Source: Athripsodes cinereus (lineage: Eukaryota > Arthropoda > Insecta > Trichoptera > Leptoceridae). Taken from it: a stretch of 64,000 nucleotides of DNA. This document shows, piece after piece, positions 1 through 9,872 of this stretch (the first letter of the stretch is position 1; every line of letters starts with the position of its first letter). The position numbers were made by a program, and so were the translations under genes. The stretch is taken from NCBI GenBank assembly GCA_947579605.1, contig OX388319.1, forward strand, positions 2,418,001-2,482,000, in the 5' to 3' direction. Below the pieces are notes generated by a model. It ran no database searches and was not told the DNA's origin. It worked only from the letters and a program-made list of their open reading frames with translations.

Positions 1-27
1 ATCGTACAAATTGAAAGTAATTAAAAT

Positions 28-202
28 GGAATTGTCCTTTCCGTGCCAATTAAAAAAAAAATAAGTCATTCAGAATTCTCCATCGCTGAATTAGAGATGT
101 TAATCGTCCTATACGTGAGATTATACGAACGCCCGCCTTTTACATGACGTTCAAAAATTTACAAAAATAGTGGAAAACCTATTCTTATCGGGGACTCCAC
201 GA
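28..202 (-). repeat. TAG-tail interspersed repeat, partial copy
   Basis: This is a diverged copy of the most abundant repeat in the window. It shows the landmark order seen elsewhere: a TCCTTTCCGTGCCA block, a CATTCAG...ATCGCTGAATT block, a CCTTTTACA block and a final ACTCCACG block. The (TAG)n end is missing or lies outside the window. The element's own orientation is minus, judged from complete copies whose TAG/CTA microsatellite marks the 3' end. Confidence 0.55.
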
Positions 203-570
203 TAGATGGCAACAGTGCAATATATTGTAGATTTTTTGTTTCGTTTTGTCCCCGAAATAGGAAGGTATTTAAATTTTGACTGTAAATTTTCCAACATTCT
301 GTAATAGACTTTTTTCAATACCATCCATCAATAATATAACGGCTTCTCCTACGTGTAACGGTTAAATAACTCTTTGCATAATATTTTTAACGGTTAAATA
401 ACATTTGCTTATATAACTTTCTTGGTACCATAAAAATATGAAATTCAAAACAGATGGCATATATCATCATTGATAAATTAAAGATATCAAACATTATTTT
501 CACGAATACCTCTGCCTTTAACAGGACACTTGAAAAAACACAAAAGAGTGATATGCCTATCCCATTCAAT

Positions 571-930
571 ACAAACTGTGCCTTATAGACTGCAAGGCTT
601 TGAACAATATGCCACCTCAGTCACTTTCTGAGCCGTGTTTAAAAACACCTGAAAGTAGACCTCTACGCTCAGCTAAGACATCCACCAACATGCTGGACGA
701 GATCAATAGAGCAAACACGTCTTGCTTCTAAGATAGAGCTTTTGGAGTCGCACGACCCGTCAACTGGAACCGACTCCCCGAGGACCTCCGTAAAAACCAA
801 TTGATAGCAACGTTCAAGAGCAAGTTGAAGACATCGCTCTTCCAACATAGTTTCCCGCGCCCTTGAGATGGAGGCTCCATTAAACGGCGCCGAATAAACC
901 ATCCAAAATTCATATGTACCTACATACATA
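571..930 (+). mobile_element. CR1-like LINE (family A), 5'-truncated 3' end
   Basis: Only the C-terminal coding region and 3' UTR of a non-LTR retrotransposon remain. The 3' UTR carries GCGCCCTTGAGATGG and a CATTAAACGGCGCC block. The same pair recurs at 18837-18990, 25043-25092 (minus), 27346-28180 (minus), 39810-39905 (minus) and 57965-58310. Family A is my label. Assignment to CR1/Jockey-like LINEs rests on the WNRLP motif in the encoded C-terminus. Confidence 0.7.
609..866 (+). pseudogene. Reverse transcriptase C-terminus, broken
   Basis: Reading from the ATG at 609 gives 86 codons ending at a TGA at 864-866, with one in-frame TAA at 729-731 (codon 41). After the stop the frame continues through the motif PVNWNRLPEDLR and then a lysine-rich stretch ending in TSLFQ. 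This is the usual C-terminal tail of CR1/Jockey-type reverse transcriptase polyproteins. The copy at 58004 encodes the same protein without the nonsense codon. It is a dead LINE fragment, not a host gene. Confidence 0.7.
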
Positions 931-1320
931 AATTCCAGACACGATCACTTACATACAATGTATGCTAAAAATATCACTGTATTTTCATTCACAGTTTTAC
1001 GACAACTCGTAGAAGGAACTGTTTACTGTGAAAGATTGTCGCTCAGGCCCAGTTGAATAAAATATAATAACAATATTAAAACATCCAAATAATATTTTAG
1101 CCATTCATAAATTCTGAAAGAGTCTGACAGACGTAATAGAAATATTTAACACGAAACAGGTAATAACATTTTTATGTACAAGTATTAACTACGAGTTTGG
1201 ATATTTATTATGTTTTGTATTTTGTTTAGCCGATACATTAAATAATAAAATACACACACGCGAACGAACATAGCAACAGAATGATTGATGATACTCACCG
1301 GACAATATGTATATTATGAA
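931..1320. other. Anonymous AT-rich sequence
   Basis: I see no coding signal, RNA gene, inverted termini or repeat match to the rest of the window here. Confidence 0.5.
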
Positions 1321-1328
1321 GTATAGAC

Positions 1329-1775
1329 TAGATATGCAACAGATATTAGGCAACTATTCGGTATCCCATCTATTCGGCCGAATACCGAATATTTAGTCTA
1401 TTATTCGGTGTTCTGCCGAATAGTTTAAATGTTGAACTCTAATTGCTTGTTTATTGTTGCTATTTCATTGTCAGCTGCAGAGGCATAATTTTATTAACCC
1501 TCAAATATCTAATTAATTAATTTAATTTGATATAGAGTGAAACAACTTAATTATATGATTATTATTAATGTTGGAACACAAACATTTCGGATAAATGTAC
1601 CGCGCTGCAAGTCTAGTACCTACATAATTATTATGTCTATGATGTACCTACACGAAGATGCGTGGTCGGGAGTATCGCACGTTCACACCAATGTTTTGCC
1701 GTATATTCGGTTATTCGGCAATGATCTTGCATAATATTCGGTATTCGGTCAAATATACTATTGGTTGCATCTCTA
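1329..1775. mobile_element. hAT-type MITE with ATTCGG subterminal repeats
   Basis: This 447-bp non-autonomous DNA transposon is bounded by an 8-bp direct repeat, GTATAGAC, at 1321-1328 and 1776-1783. Eight-bp duplications are the hallmark of hAT transposases. The ends form imperfect inverted repeats: TAGATATGCAACAGATATTA on the left, and TAGAGATGCAACCAATAGTA reading inward from the right. Multiple TATTCGGTATTCGG-like words lie near both ends. No transposase is encoded. Confidence 0.85.
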
Positions 1776-1783
1776 GTATAGAC

Positions 1784-2110
1784 GTTACAGTTGGGTACTT
1801 ACTCACTGTGCAGGTCAACCAATGAAAATTGAGGAAAATAAAGAATAACTGTTTAACAACCATACAGAGTTCATTTCGAAAATGTCTTGAATTAATTGAC
1901 CAATGATAATGCGTTCTTATTTCAAAATAAACCAATTAGAAAACAAAAATAAGGTGATTGGAAGCACGCTGTTAGAATTGTCTTGAATCTTTTTCGAACG
2001 AAAGATTTCAAGTTCAAATACTTCCACAGACAAGCTACTGCACCTTCACAATATAACTTCACAGTTTTAAATATAAAAGTAATTATTTGAAGATGTAATC
2101 ATATTTTTTT
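1784..2110. other. Anonymous sequence
   Basis: No feature was recognised between the MITE duplication and the SINE-tail fragment. Confidence 0.5.
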
Positions 2111-2114
2111 TATA

Positions 2115-2215
2115 CAGATTGAGCTGGTCCCAAACTCAGATATAAATCTTATATTATGGATACAGAATTATTTAAAATTCAACGAACATATGTATATACA
2201 CGTGAGACTCAGACA
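2115..2215 (-). repeat. tRNA-SINE body fragment
   Basis: The phrase GATTGAGCTGGTCCCAAAC followed by ATCTTATATTATGG matches the SINE bodies at 23455-23590, 29763-29845 and 61612-61795. In the last of these it lies next to the remains of a tRNA-like head. Similar GAGCTAGTCCCAAAC-bearing SINEs are known to me from Lepidoptera. Neither the head nor the tail is kept here. Confidence 0.5.
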
Positions 2216-2289
2216 CAGTTTATCCATAGTATGTCCAAATTCATATTTACAGAACTTTTTTAAAATGAAAAGTTTTCAAATGATATTGT

Positions 2290-2590
2290 ACCAAAAGAGA
2301 TGTACCTAAATATTATGTGTAGTGTATGCACATTGGTAAACTATCCACAGATTGTACATCTGTGGTGTGTGGGACTGTCAATGTAAATTGACAGGTACAT
2401 TGTCTCTGACACAGAACAGTATAAGAACTGGAGTATTGTGAAATAGCAAGCCAGTTGCTGTTTGGTGTGAGCCAGAGCCAGTGATCTTCGAGGGAGCAAA
2501 CAGTACATTATGTATATCTTTATATCTTATTCATAGTAACAGTGCATTGTAAAAGAAGTTTTGTAATGCTATCAGGAATCTGGCGGGCAA
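2290..2590 (+). repeat. Possible solo LTR, uncertain
   Basis: This block has a different texture from its flanks. It holds two perfect 8-bp-stem palindromes (2345-2365 and 2375-2394), a TATAAGA box at about 2421, and a trailing TGGCGGGCA that could be read as an LTR/primer-binding junction. I could not define matching TG...CA ends or a target duplication. It could equally be unique DNA. Confidence 0.2.
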
Positions 2591-2624
2591 AATATCCAAC
2601 TTGTTTTTGAAACCTAAGTAAATA

Positions 2625-2882
2625 CTATACTACTATACCATCACGTAATATCCTACAAATGGGGTAGCCAACAGAACAGCTTTATATTAACAAAACATGC
2701 AAGCTGTCCTCTCCGTGCCAACAAAAAATTAAGAAATTTTGGATGGCTTGCAAACCTCATTACTTAATTTAAGATGTGAAATTTATATTTATTTTTTCGA
2801 ACACCTGCTGTTTACAGGACACTCGAAAACTTATGGATAAGAGTTGGAAACAAATTCTTTGCCAGGTGCTCCAAGGAACAAA
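2625..2882 (-). repeat. TAG-tail repeat, near full length
   Basis: This copy begins with the CTACTATACCATCAC end (the element's 3' end), then GGGGTAGCCAACAGA, GCTGTCCTCTCCGTGCCAA, TTTCGAACACCTGC and GGACACTCGAAAAC, and closes with GCCAGGTGCTCCAAGG. All landmark blocks are present in order, so it is one of the best copies for a consensus. Confidence 0.7.
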
Positions 2883-2961
2883 GATTGAGAATTCCATTTA
2901 AATTGTTCCATAAAATTAAGAAAAAAAAACACTATTTACCACTTTTATTTTTATTTTTTTC

Positions 2962-3115
2962 AGCAAGATGGAGCGACCAAATAAAGGAGGTCACACAGAG
3001 TTCACTACACGGGGCCTTGCACATGGTGGAGGATCGCTCAAGGTGGAGACAGACGGTCTACAGAACGAGGCATGATGATCACGATCCTCAGGATTGAAAG
3101 ACCAACGGAGATGAT
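2962..3115 (+). pseudogene. RTE-type LINE C-terminus
   Basis: The frame reads RWSDQIKEVTQSSLHGALHM, then EDRSRWRQTVYRTRHDDHDP and a stop. RWSDQIK...EDR..WR is the recurrent end of RTE-type endonuclease/reverse transcriptase proteins in insects. The upstream part is missing (5' truncation), and a GATGATGATGAT-like run follows at 3106. The 49365-49512 fragment belongs to the same lineage. Confidence 0.7.
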
Positions 3116-3130
3116 GATGATTCTTATAAG

Positions 3131-3250
3131 TTGAACGTTTTCAAAACTTACTATTTCATCTTCAGAACTTAGAATTAAGTTCTGAATATGAAACAGTAAG
3201 TTTTGAAAATGATGAAATAGTAGTTGGTTTTGAAAATGTTGGAATCATTA
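3131..3250. repeat. Inverted repeat with GAAA-core motif
   Basis: Left arm 3131-3171 and right arm 3176-3213 are close reverse complements around a GAAT spacer. A third, direct, degraded copy follows at 3214-3248. Each arm contains CTGAAGATG or a variant, then AGTAAGTTTT and GAAA, resembling the hammerhead-like cores listed elsewhere in this window. Confidence 0.55.
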
Positions 3251-3580
3251 AAATAAATGTGCAAAATAGTGTTTTCATTTCATTTTATAGAATATAAATA
3301 CTGAAGAATTCCTTATTCGAAGCATATTTTTTTATACATAAATGTAAAGCATTTCTTCTAGCACTTGTAAGAGTATTAACATAATATTTAGTTAGAAATT
3401 TCAGTATGCCGTATCATGGAGGTAATATGTACTAATAATATGTTCATAATGGAGAGGTGTTTATCGTACAGTGGTCAATTTCCAGGACCCATTAAGTACA
3501 GTAGACGCCGATAATAGCAATCAACGCATTTAATAATAAATATTTTAGAAAGTTTCTGAACACAAATATTTCAGGCACAA
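3251..3580. other. Anonymous sequence
   Basis: AT-rich, with no recognisable coding or repeat signature. Confidence 0.5.
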
Positions 3581-3584
3581 CGCT

Positions 3585-3727
3585 GATCATTATGACAACG
3601 ACATCAGAGCACAGGGAATGCTGTGGGAAGAGGTGACGCAATTGGCACAGAGTCGCTCTGAATGGAGGAGACTGGTTACTCCCTGTGCTCCCGAGAGGAG
3701 CGTTGAGGGCGATGATGATGATGACTA
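3585..3727 (+). pseudogene. RTE-type LINE 3' end (EWRRL family)
   Basis: The frame reads YDNDIRAQGMLWEEVTQLAQ then SRSEWRRLV, and ends in the GATGATGATGATGA tail. It is the same tail as in the longer copy at 59160-59540, and both parts of 24477-24814 are from this family. Only the last ~45 codons and the 3' microsatellite survive. Confidence 0.7.
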
Positions 3728-3804
3728 AATTAAACCGTCAAACAACAAAAACGGAAAAAATCACGATAAATTTAAACCGATATACCTACTACTACAAGGT
3801 ACTA

Positions 3805-3995
3805 TATGCAAGCAATAATCATCCATCTTGTCTTTCCATGTCACAAAAAATATATTCAGAATGGGTGGCATGCCTCATTGCTAAATTGTAGATGCAAATG
3901 TATCATATACATAAAATTTTATGAACACCTTGCATTTTACAGCGCACTTGAAGAATTACAGAAAAAACAAGTAGGTATCAAAACTTTTCCCCTAA
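3805..3995 (-). repeat. TAG-tail repeat, partial
   Basis: It contains diverged versions of the CTTTCCATGTCA, CAGAATGGGTGGCA, GAACACCTTGCATTTTACAG and CACTTGAAGA blocks. It lies about 80 bp downstream of the RTE tail. Confidence 0.5.
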
Positions 3996-4511
3996 AATAA
4001 AAAAAAAATAAAAAAATCTTTATGGTATATTTTCATGGCAGTTATTAATTATTAACTAACAAATTTTCCCCTAGTAGTTATTCGAAAAAATCTGTGATAA
4101 CCTTTTATCTGTGATAATCTGTGACAAGCCCCGTAACATTATATAATTCATTCTTTCAAATAAACGCCTATCCACTGTATCACTGCATAACACAACAGAA
4201 CATAAAGTACTCTCAAAGTACCCCCATGTTCTGCTATAGATATATTTCATACCGACAATAATGCCACAAAGAATATAACACAACGCATTATGGACTAAAC
4301 AACGGCTTACTACACTAGCTTATTATATTATCAAGTGCTTACAATATTATGCACACAAATAGGTGGACCTTAATAGGTTCTTGATGAACTAGTACATAGA
4401 GATTACTAATTACAAAAACATTAGATTATTATTATCATAGCATATACATAGAACACACAGCAGTAAAGTACAAAATATTATAATCGTATGGATATGTCTG
4501 TCAAGTACTAA
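3996..4511. other. Anonymous sequence
   Basis: No coding potential, RNA gene or inverted termini recognised. Composition is AT-rich throughout. Confidence 0.5.
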
Positions 4512-4730
4512 TTGGCCATTCCGAGACACTCAATCTACCTATTACTCAGTGGATCATTTTCGAGTACTTTTTAACATGAAGATAGCTAGAAGAGTTCTAT
4601 TAGGTAGGTACTTGAAATACATGTTATTCTATTTAAGTTCATAAGGTATTACTGGACATTCCGAGACACTCGATCTTCCTATTACTCAAGGAAATCATTA
4701 TCGAGTACTAGGAGAGTTCTTAAAGATACT
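4512..4730. repeat. Tandem repeat array, left part (2 units)
   Basis: Two diverged units begin near 4512 and 4650, each with CATTCCGAGACACTC, CCTATTACTCA, ATCGAGTACT and AGAGTTCT in the same order. The array resumes after the piggyBac-type element at 6487. Confidence 0.75.
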
Positions 4731-6490
4731 TTAACACTAAACCTACCGACATTTTATGTATACCTATTCCTACCACGAGCGGTCAAATGACCGCTTCAAA
4801 AAAATAAATATATATCATTAGTATAGAACTTTTTTTTTTGCTAATTGGATAGTAAAAACATATTTTTGTTCTATTTAGAAAAGTTTTATGCACATTTATG
4901 CATTTTTAGCATATTTTTTACATATTATAGAATTTATTATTTTGCGTCGCATATTTTCCACATACGTAAGTAATTTTAACTTTTTCACAAATTGACCTAA
5001 TAATATCTTATTTGATAAGATTTCCGTCCAGATGAATCTATAAATGTATTTGTTCTTGTTTCTGATGAACATTCTTGGCGTAGCTGTGTCTCTTTCTGAC
5101 ATTTGGTCTTTTTGTGCCAACTGAAATAAAAATTATTCCTTCGAAATTTCTTCACCCGTCATTTCCTTATATTACAAGTATTTATCCCGGCTAAATCTAA
5201 GATATTGAAAAGTACCTATAAAGGTATTTTTAACATTTAGATTTTACACCATACTTTCTGGCCATTTAAGTTCCCCAAGTGAGGCTGATGGTTCTCTTTC
5301 TTTGTCTCTTCCCAAATATGGAGAACCGTTTACTATGTACTTACTCACAACTTATATTGAAAGACAACCAAAATTTTATACCAAATTTGTCCGATTTATT
5401 GGACAAGTATAGAGTTAATCTACGACGTGCTTTTATTAGGAAATAATTGTTCATCTATGGAGAGACAAATGCTCCTGAGTTATAACAGTTTTGACTGTTT
5501 TCGATGAAATTGAACCAAACTTGAGAGATGAAAGCAAACTCATCGTTTTGTAGGCATTAGCTACTTTGACTTCTATTGTAAAACCGAACAAATCTCTAAA
5601 ATGATTTCTATAAAGTCAGTTCGGTTTATAGTTGTCGAGGAAAATAACGAACCCCATTTCTTATTCCATAAATATGATAGATACGTATTTTTAGGCACAA
5701 GCTAGGCATTTGTTTCAATCGCTTGTTTGTTCATACTAGAGGTCCTCAAACTTTTTTGTTTCACAGACCACTCGCCATATTTTTCGGTTTTGGCTAGACC
5801 TAACCATACTTGATATTAATAATTTATACATATATCAACTTCAAATGCATTTCTGACATCAGGTATAATGTAACTCACATTGAAAGATTGTTCTTCAATA
5901 GTGCTTATTCCGATCAGTTCCTCTTTCTAATGACAATTTCTCTTCGTATTGACAACACTCATTTCTGCGATTATGTAAAAAAAATAGGTATTATTTGTAT
6001 ATGTGGATGATTCCATGGAGTGCCAAAAGTAAAATCAAGTCCTGTTTGTATGATATCCATTATCGTTGACCCCCATTTTCTTTTCATAAACCCCCACTTT
6101 TTTCCGCCGACATGGACTCTTTGTAGGTATTCTTAGATCTCTTGAAGTAGATATTGATCACTTTGGGAATCAATGGTTAACGCTGTAGATCCACAACTAC
6201 ACCACGGACTTATAAAACTTTTTTCATTTCTACACTTTCCCAAAAATAAAGTAGTTAATAACAGGAATTGTTCAAAAGGTCAAATGACCGCTCGTGGTAG
6301 ACTAGACATGCAATAAAAAAAATCAGAAACTAAAAAATAAAAAAAGTTGTGAATATTCAAAAATGGAATATATCCGTATTATAGGAAAAGTCAGAAAGTT
6401 ACATGTCGATACAGCAACGTTATGTACAAGAAATTCTAAACGAAATTTCAAAAACGGTCATTTGACCGCGCACGGTAGGTTTAGTGTTAA
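4731..6490. mobile_element. piggyBac-type element in TTAA
   Basis: The element occupies 4735-6486 and is flanked by TTAA at 4731-4734 and 6487-6490. Its first 14 bases, CACTAAACCTACCG, are perfectly repeated in inverse orientation at the right end. Subterminal palindromes GGTCAAATGACC or GGTCATTTGACC lie near both ends and again at about 6277. TTAA duplication is diagnostic of piggyBac-like transposases. No transposase frame is intact. A short minus-strand frame at 4896-5120 could be a decayed remnant, which I could not prove. The TTAA interrupts a tandem array whose unit reads straight through this position in the intact copies. Confidence 0.82.
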
Positions 6491-6900
6491 ATCCATGATA
6501 TTCAAGTTAAGTCCATCAAATATAACTTGGACATTCCAAAACACTCGATCTCCTTATAAATCAGCGAAATTATTATCGAGTATTTTTAATGTAAATATAT
6601 AGCTACGAGAGTTCTTAAATCCATATTATTCATGTTATGTTCAAGTATTATGTGAGCATTCCGAGACACTCGAATTTATATTTATCAATGGATTTATTAG
6701 CGAGTGCTTTTCAATATGAAGATGCCTAGAAGATTTCATAAGGATTCTTTAAATACACGTTATTCAAGTTAAGTCCATCAAATATTCCTTGGGCATTCAG
6801 AGAAACTCAATCTCCCTATTACTTAGTAAAACTCATTATCGAGAACCTTAGTCACAATTTAGATGCCTAAAAGAGTTCTTTAAAGTACCTACTTAAAATT
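6487..6900. repeat. Tandem repeat array, right part (3 units)
   Basis: The array continues with units whose CATTCC.A.ACACTC starts fall at about 6532, 6656 and 6790. Shared spacers are TTCAAGTTAAGTCCATCAAA and GATGCCTAGAAGA. Spacing is about 125-135 bp. With the left part there are five units. No function is evident. It is a short, aged satellite-like array. Confidence 0.75.
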
Positions 6901-6902
6901 CT

Positions 6903-7090
6903 GAAATAAGCATGCAAGCTGCCAACGAAAATTAAAACATTAGGGATAGGTGGCAAACCTCATAGCTGAATTTTTAATGTAAAATGTCTTTATTTGTCGA
7001 ACACCTACGTTTTAGATGACACTCGTAAACGTAAGTAGGTAGGTACGTTAAAGAGTGATAGACCAGTCCTTAGCCGGGCGCTCTACGATT
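6903..7090 (-). repeat. TAG-tail repeat, partial
   Basis: It retains CATGCAAGCTGCCAACG, GGGATAGGTGGCAAACCTCA, GTCGAACACCTACG, GACACTCGTAAAC and GCCGGGCGCTCTACG. The (TAG)n end is lost. It abuts the end of the tandem array. Confidence 0.6.
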
Positions 7091-7504
7091 TTTTATAGAG
7101 TTATTAACTTAAGTAGGTACTCGAATTTCTGGAGTTACTTTTACCACAAACCGGTAACCGACATCAGTAATGACGGTAAATTACATATTATTATTATTAT
7201 TAATCACATAAGCAGACTGACATTTTAACCAAAATTGATGACTTGAGTTCCTTCACATTATTACGACACATAAATACATACTACAACTAGTGTGTGTATA
7301 TAACTTCACAGGCACCAAGGTCAATAGATTAGAGCATCTATATATACTCAATTACGTGTGTTTAACAGCTGATTATGTACTCATATACTTGCTTGTATCA
7401 GCGACGTGTCTAATGATTTCATACTGGGTAAGCCCCACTTTCAATAAAAACAACGACATCACTAAAAAGTATAAAGTCTGTGAAGGAATAAAGTATTTTA
7501 TTCT
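7091..7504. other. Anonymous sequence with ATT microsatellite
   Basis: A short (ATT)n run sits near 7190. Nothing else was recognised. Confidence 0.5.
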
Positions 7505-7795
7505 TCTTCTTACTGGCACAGCACCAACTTATTGCTGCTGAAGGCTGTTGGGGTCGGCTCTTCTCGATCTAAGGTTATATATTCTTCCGTTTCTTTTATC
7601 ATCTTCATCCAGGCCATTTCTCCACAGGATTACATTGTTTCATCCAGGTATTTTTTAGTCTTCCAATTGATGGACTTCGAGGGTGATTTATTGACGTTGT
7701 TAACGATATCTGCCGGTGGCCTCCGCCTTATGTGCCCATACCATCTTCGTTGCCTCTCTATTAGCTTAAGGATCTTTTTGGATTGAGAGTCCATG
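7505..7795 (-). pseudogene. RTE-type LINE C-terminal remnant
   Basis: Read on the minus strand, this encodes KLIERQRRWYGHIRRRPP then ADIVNNVNKSPSKSINWKTK, followed by broken frames. The RRWYGH.RRPP pattern is typical of the C-terminal third of RTE-type LINE proteins. The opposite-strand frames here are shadows. Confidence 0.6.
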
Positions 7796-8019
7796 ATTCA
7801 AGCAAAACTACCAACCATGAAAGAGGTGTCGGCGTTGCAATCTCAGTAACGTAGAAAAGGATATTTGCCGATCTGCGGCGCCAAAGTAACATCATCGATT
7901 TTAGAAGCAAAATGAAAGCCGTCCTTTTCACGAGCATCCTTGCGTCGATTACAAAATCGTTAAACGGCCTCCAAGAAACAAAGCATCAAACAATGGGATG
8001 GGAAGTAGTTCTTCGACGA

Positions 8020-8262
8020 TATCAAAATGTTAAAACGTCTTATACGCATCTCTTCGTTCATATAAATAGATACACACTCATCTTCATCCTTTCATCACCT
8101 ATTCGTTCCACATGTTCAAGCTCACCGCAACTTACTCACACGCATTCTATCCACAACACTCCTCTCGCATCATCCACTAATTCTCCTAATTTCCTCACTC
8201 CTCACTACAAATATATCGCAACGTTTTACCGACCATTCTTCTCGATGATGGCATCTCCGCAG
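8020..8262 (-). pseudogene. RTE-type LINE remnant (GHVER family)
   Basis: The minus strand reads through AATGGTCGGTAAAACGTTGC, GTGTTGTGGATAGAATGCGT and a GAACATGTGGAACG block, then GATGAAAGGATGAAGATGAG. These match the better-preserved plus-strand copy at 33535-33807, where they encode RWFGHVEQMYDERMKMR. The plus-strand frame across 7912-8352 is low-complexity and spurious. Confidence 0.6.
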
Positions 8263-8918
8263 AATTCATTACATTTTCGTCCTTCTGCGACCACGTTCAC
8301 ATTTTGCGCAAACAATAATAAACCCATGATTAATATAATGATTAGTATATAGGTAGATAATAAATAATAAATAAAAAACACATAATAAATAAAATAATAT
8401 AATGATACTATATTAATCTTTCTTTGTTTATTAATTCGAATGTGTGATGTTGAAAGACAGACTGCGATGATAACCTTGAGGATGGCACCTGGTATTTACG
8501 AAACTCGTCGGTGTTTTACAATAATAGTAATATTGTACATCGAATTATTAATAATAAGAGATAACATCTACCCACGTAATTACTATTTTATTTATTTATT
8601 TGTATTGTTGGTAAGTAATGGATGGTTTATTAAGTACATATATTTAAATGAAATATCATAATTATTAATCATTTCCCAACATCCTAGTCGCGAGTCAAAT
8701 ACCACACACAGAAATAACTTTAAATAATTTTGTTATCGAAGGTTTTATGTACCTCGATTAATTCGATTTTCACAAACGCGGTGAAGAATGTCACCCATTT
8801 TGAATATTAGGTATATTATCTTTTGTAAACATCTTCTATAAGCTTTGAGTTTTATTAGGTTGTAAATTTACATAACACATGAAACTATTATCGCTGGCAC
8901 AATGCAAGAACTAGACGT
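8263..8918. other. Anonymous AT-rich sequence
   Basis: Homopolymer-rich, with AATAAATAATAAAT runs. No feature was supported. Confidence 0.5.
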
Positions 8919-8920
8919 TA

Positions 8921-9647
8921 CAGTGGGACCTCGACATACGAGTTTAATTCGTTCCGCAACCTTGATCGTATTTCAAATTACTCGTATCTCAAAACAAATT
9001 TCCCCATTGAAATTAATTGAACTACCATTAATCCGTTCCAGCCCTCGAAATGTCACCCCAGATATTTTTGTTACGTGTTTTTGAATAAGAAAATTGTATT
9101 TATGAATGACAAATTGTTCAAAAACATAATAAAAGAGAATGTAAAGAAACAAACTAGATTTATAAACTGTTAATTTCGCTTAATTTAAGCCACTCTTTTC
9201 TCACTTTCACCAGTAGGCCGTTTAAAAAAAATCCATGTCCACGGAGGTTTGATTCTTCCTTCTTTCAGAATGTTCCGAAAATGAGTAGGGCAAGTGTTAT
9301 TTTTTTTATTTTATTTATTCAGTAAGGATCAGACAGTTGAAACAATTAGCATAGACATTAAAAGACAACAATAGACAAACCAATTAAGATCCCCTTTTTA
9401 CCAATCTAATAAACATAAATTTGAGACTTAAAATAATAAAAGACATATAAATGTAAAAAAAATGTGTAAAATGTAAAAGTGTAAAAAAAGTGTAAAAAAT
9501 GTAAATAAATGTAAAAAATTATAAAAATGTATAAAATATATAAAATGTGTTATTAAATAGCTCGTATTAAGCAAAAAATCGCTCGCTCGACGGCTCGTAT
9601 CACAAAAAACTCATTAGCTGGGGCACTCGTATGTCAAGGTACCACTG
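8921..9647. mobile_element. Tigger/pogo-like MITE, TA target
   Basis: The ends are CAGTGGGACCTCGACATACG on the left and, reading inward from the right, CAGTGGTACCTTGACATACG. TA flanks both sides (8919-8920 and 9648-9649). Both features fit the Tc1/mariner superfamily, and the terminal CAGTGG.ACCT.GACATACG resembles Tigger/pogo ends. Length is 727 bp with no transposase. A likely minus-strand LINE 3' end (T-rich ATTTTATTTATTC at 9297-9320) and GTAAAAATGT-type simple repeats lie inside. Confidence 0.75.
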
Positions 9648-9837
9648 TATTTGTTCCTGGTGTTTGCCTTTAATGTTTAAGTAATTTCTAGAAATCATCA
9701 TGAATTAAAAGGCTTTTTTGTATTATTTCAATAAAATATAACATTTTGATTAAATTGACGTTTATGCTGTTAAAACTCCATATTAATTTACAGAAACAAA
9801 CAAACTGTTTTGAATTTAACTGTATTTATCTATAATA

Positions 9838-9872
9838 GTATCTTGTTTCGACTTAAAAAGTCATCGTCAAAC
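9838..9872 (-). ncRNA. Hammerhead-like core motif (candidate)
   Basis: On the minus strand: TTGACGATGACTTTTTAAGT then CGAAAC. A TGANGA box is followed by a 5-bp stem (GACTT/AAGTC) and a GAAA box. There is one extra nucleotide between the first box and the stem compared with a canonical hammerhead. Such motifs are known from Penelope-like retroelements. This is shape similarity only. Confidence 0.3.

Noticed and set aside
5740..6177. A nested hAT-like element inside the piggyBac-type element (AGGTCCTCAAACTTTTT and TTTGGGAATCAATGG)
   Set aside because: The candidate ends resemble each other only loosely and the 8-bp flanks do not match.
4512..6900. A CRISPR-like array
   Set aside because: Units are ~125-145 bp, diverged, without conserved short repeats and unique spacers, and the DNA is eukaryotic.
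7912..8352. A 146-codon serine/threonine/histidine-rich plus-strand protein
   Set aside because: It is the shadow of a minus-strand RTE LINE fragment at 8020-8262.
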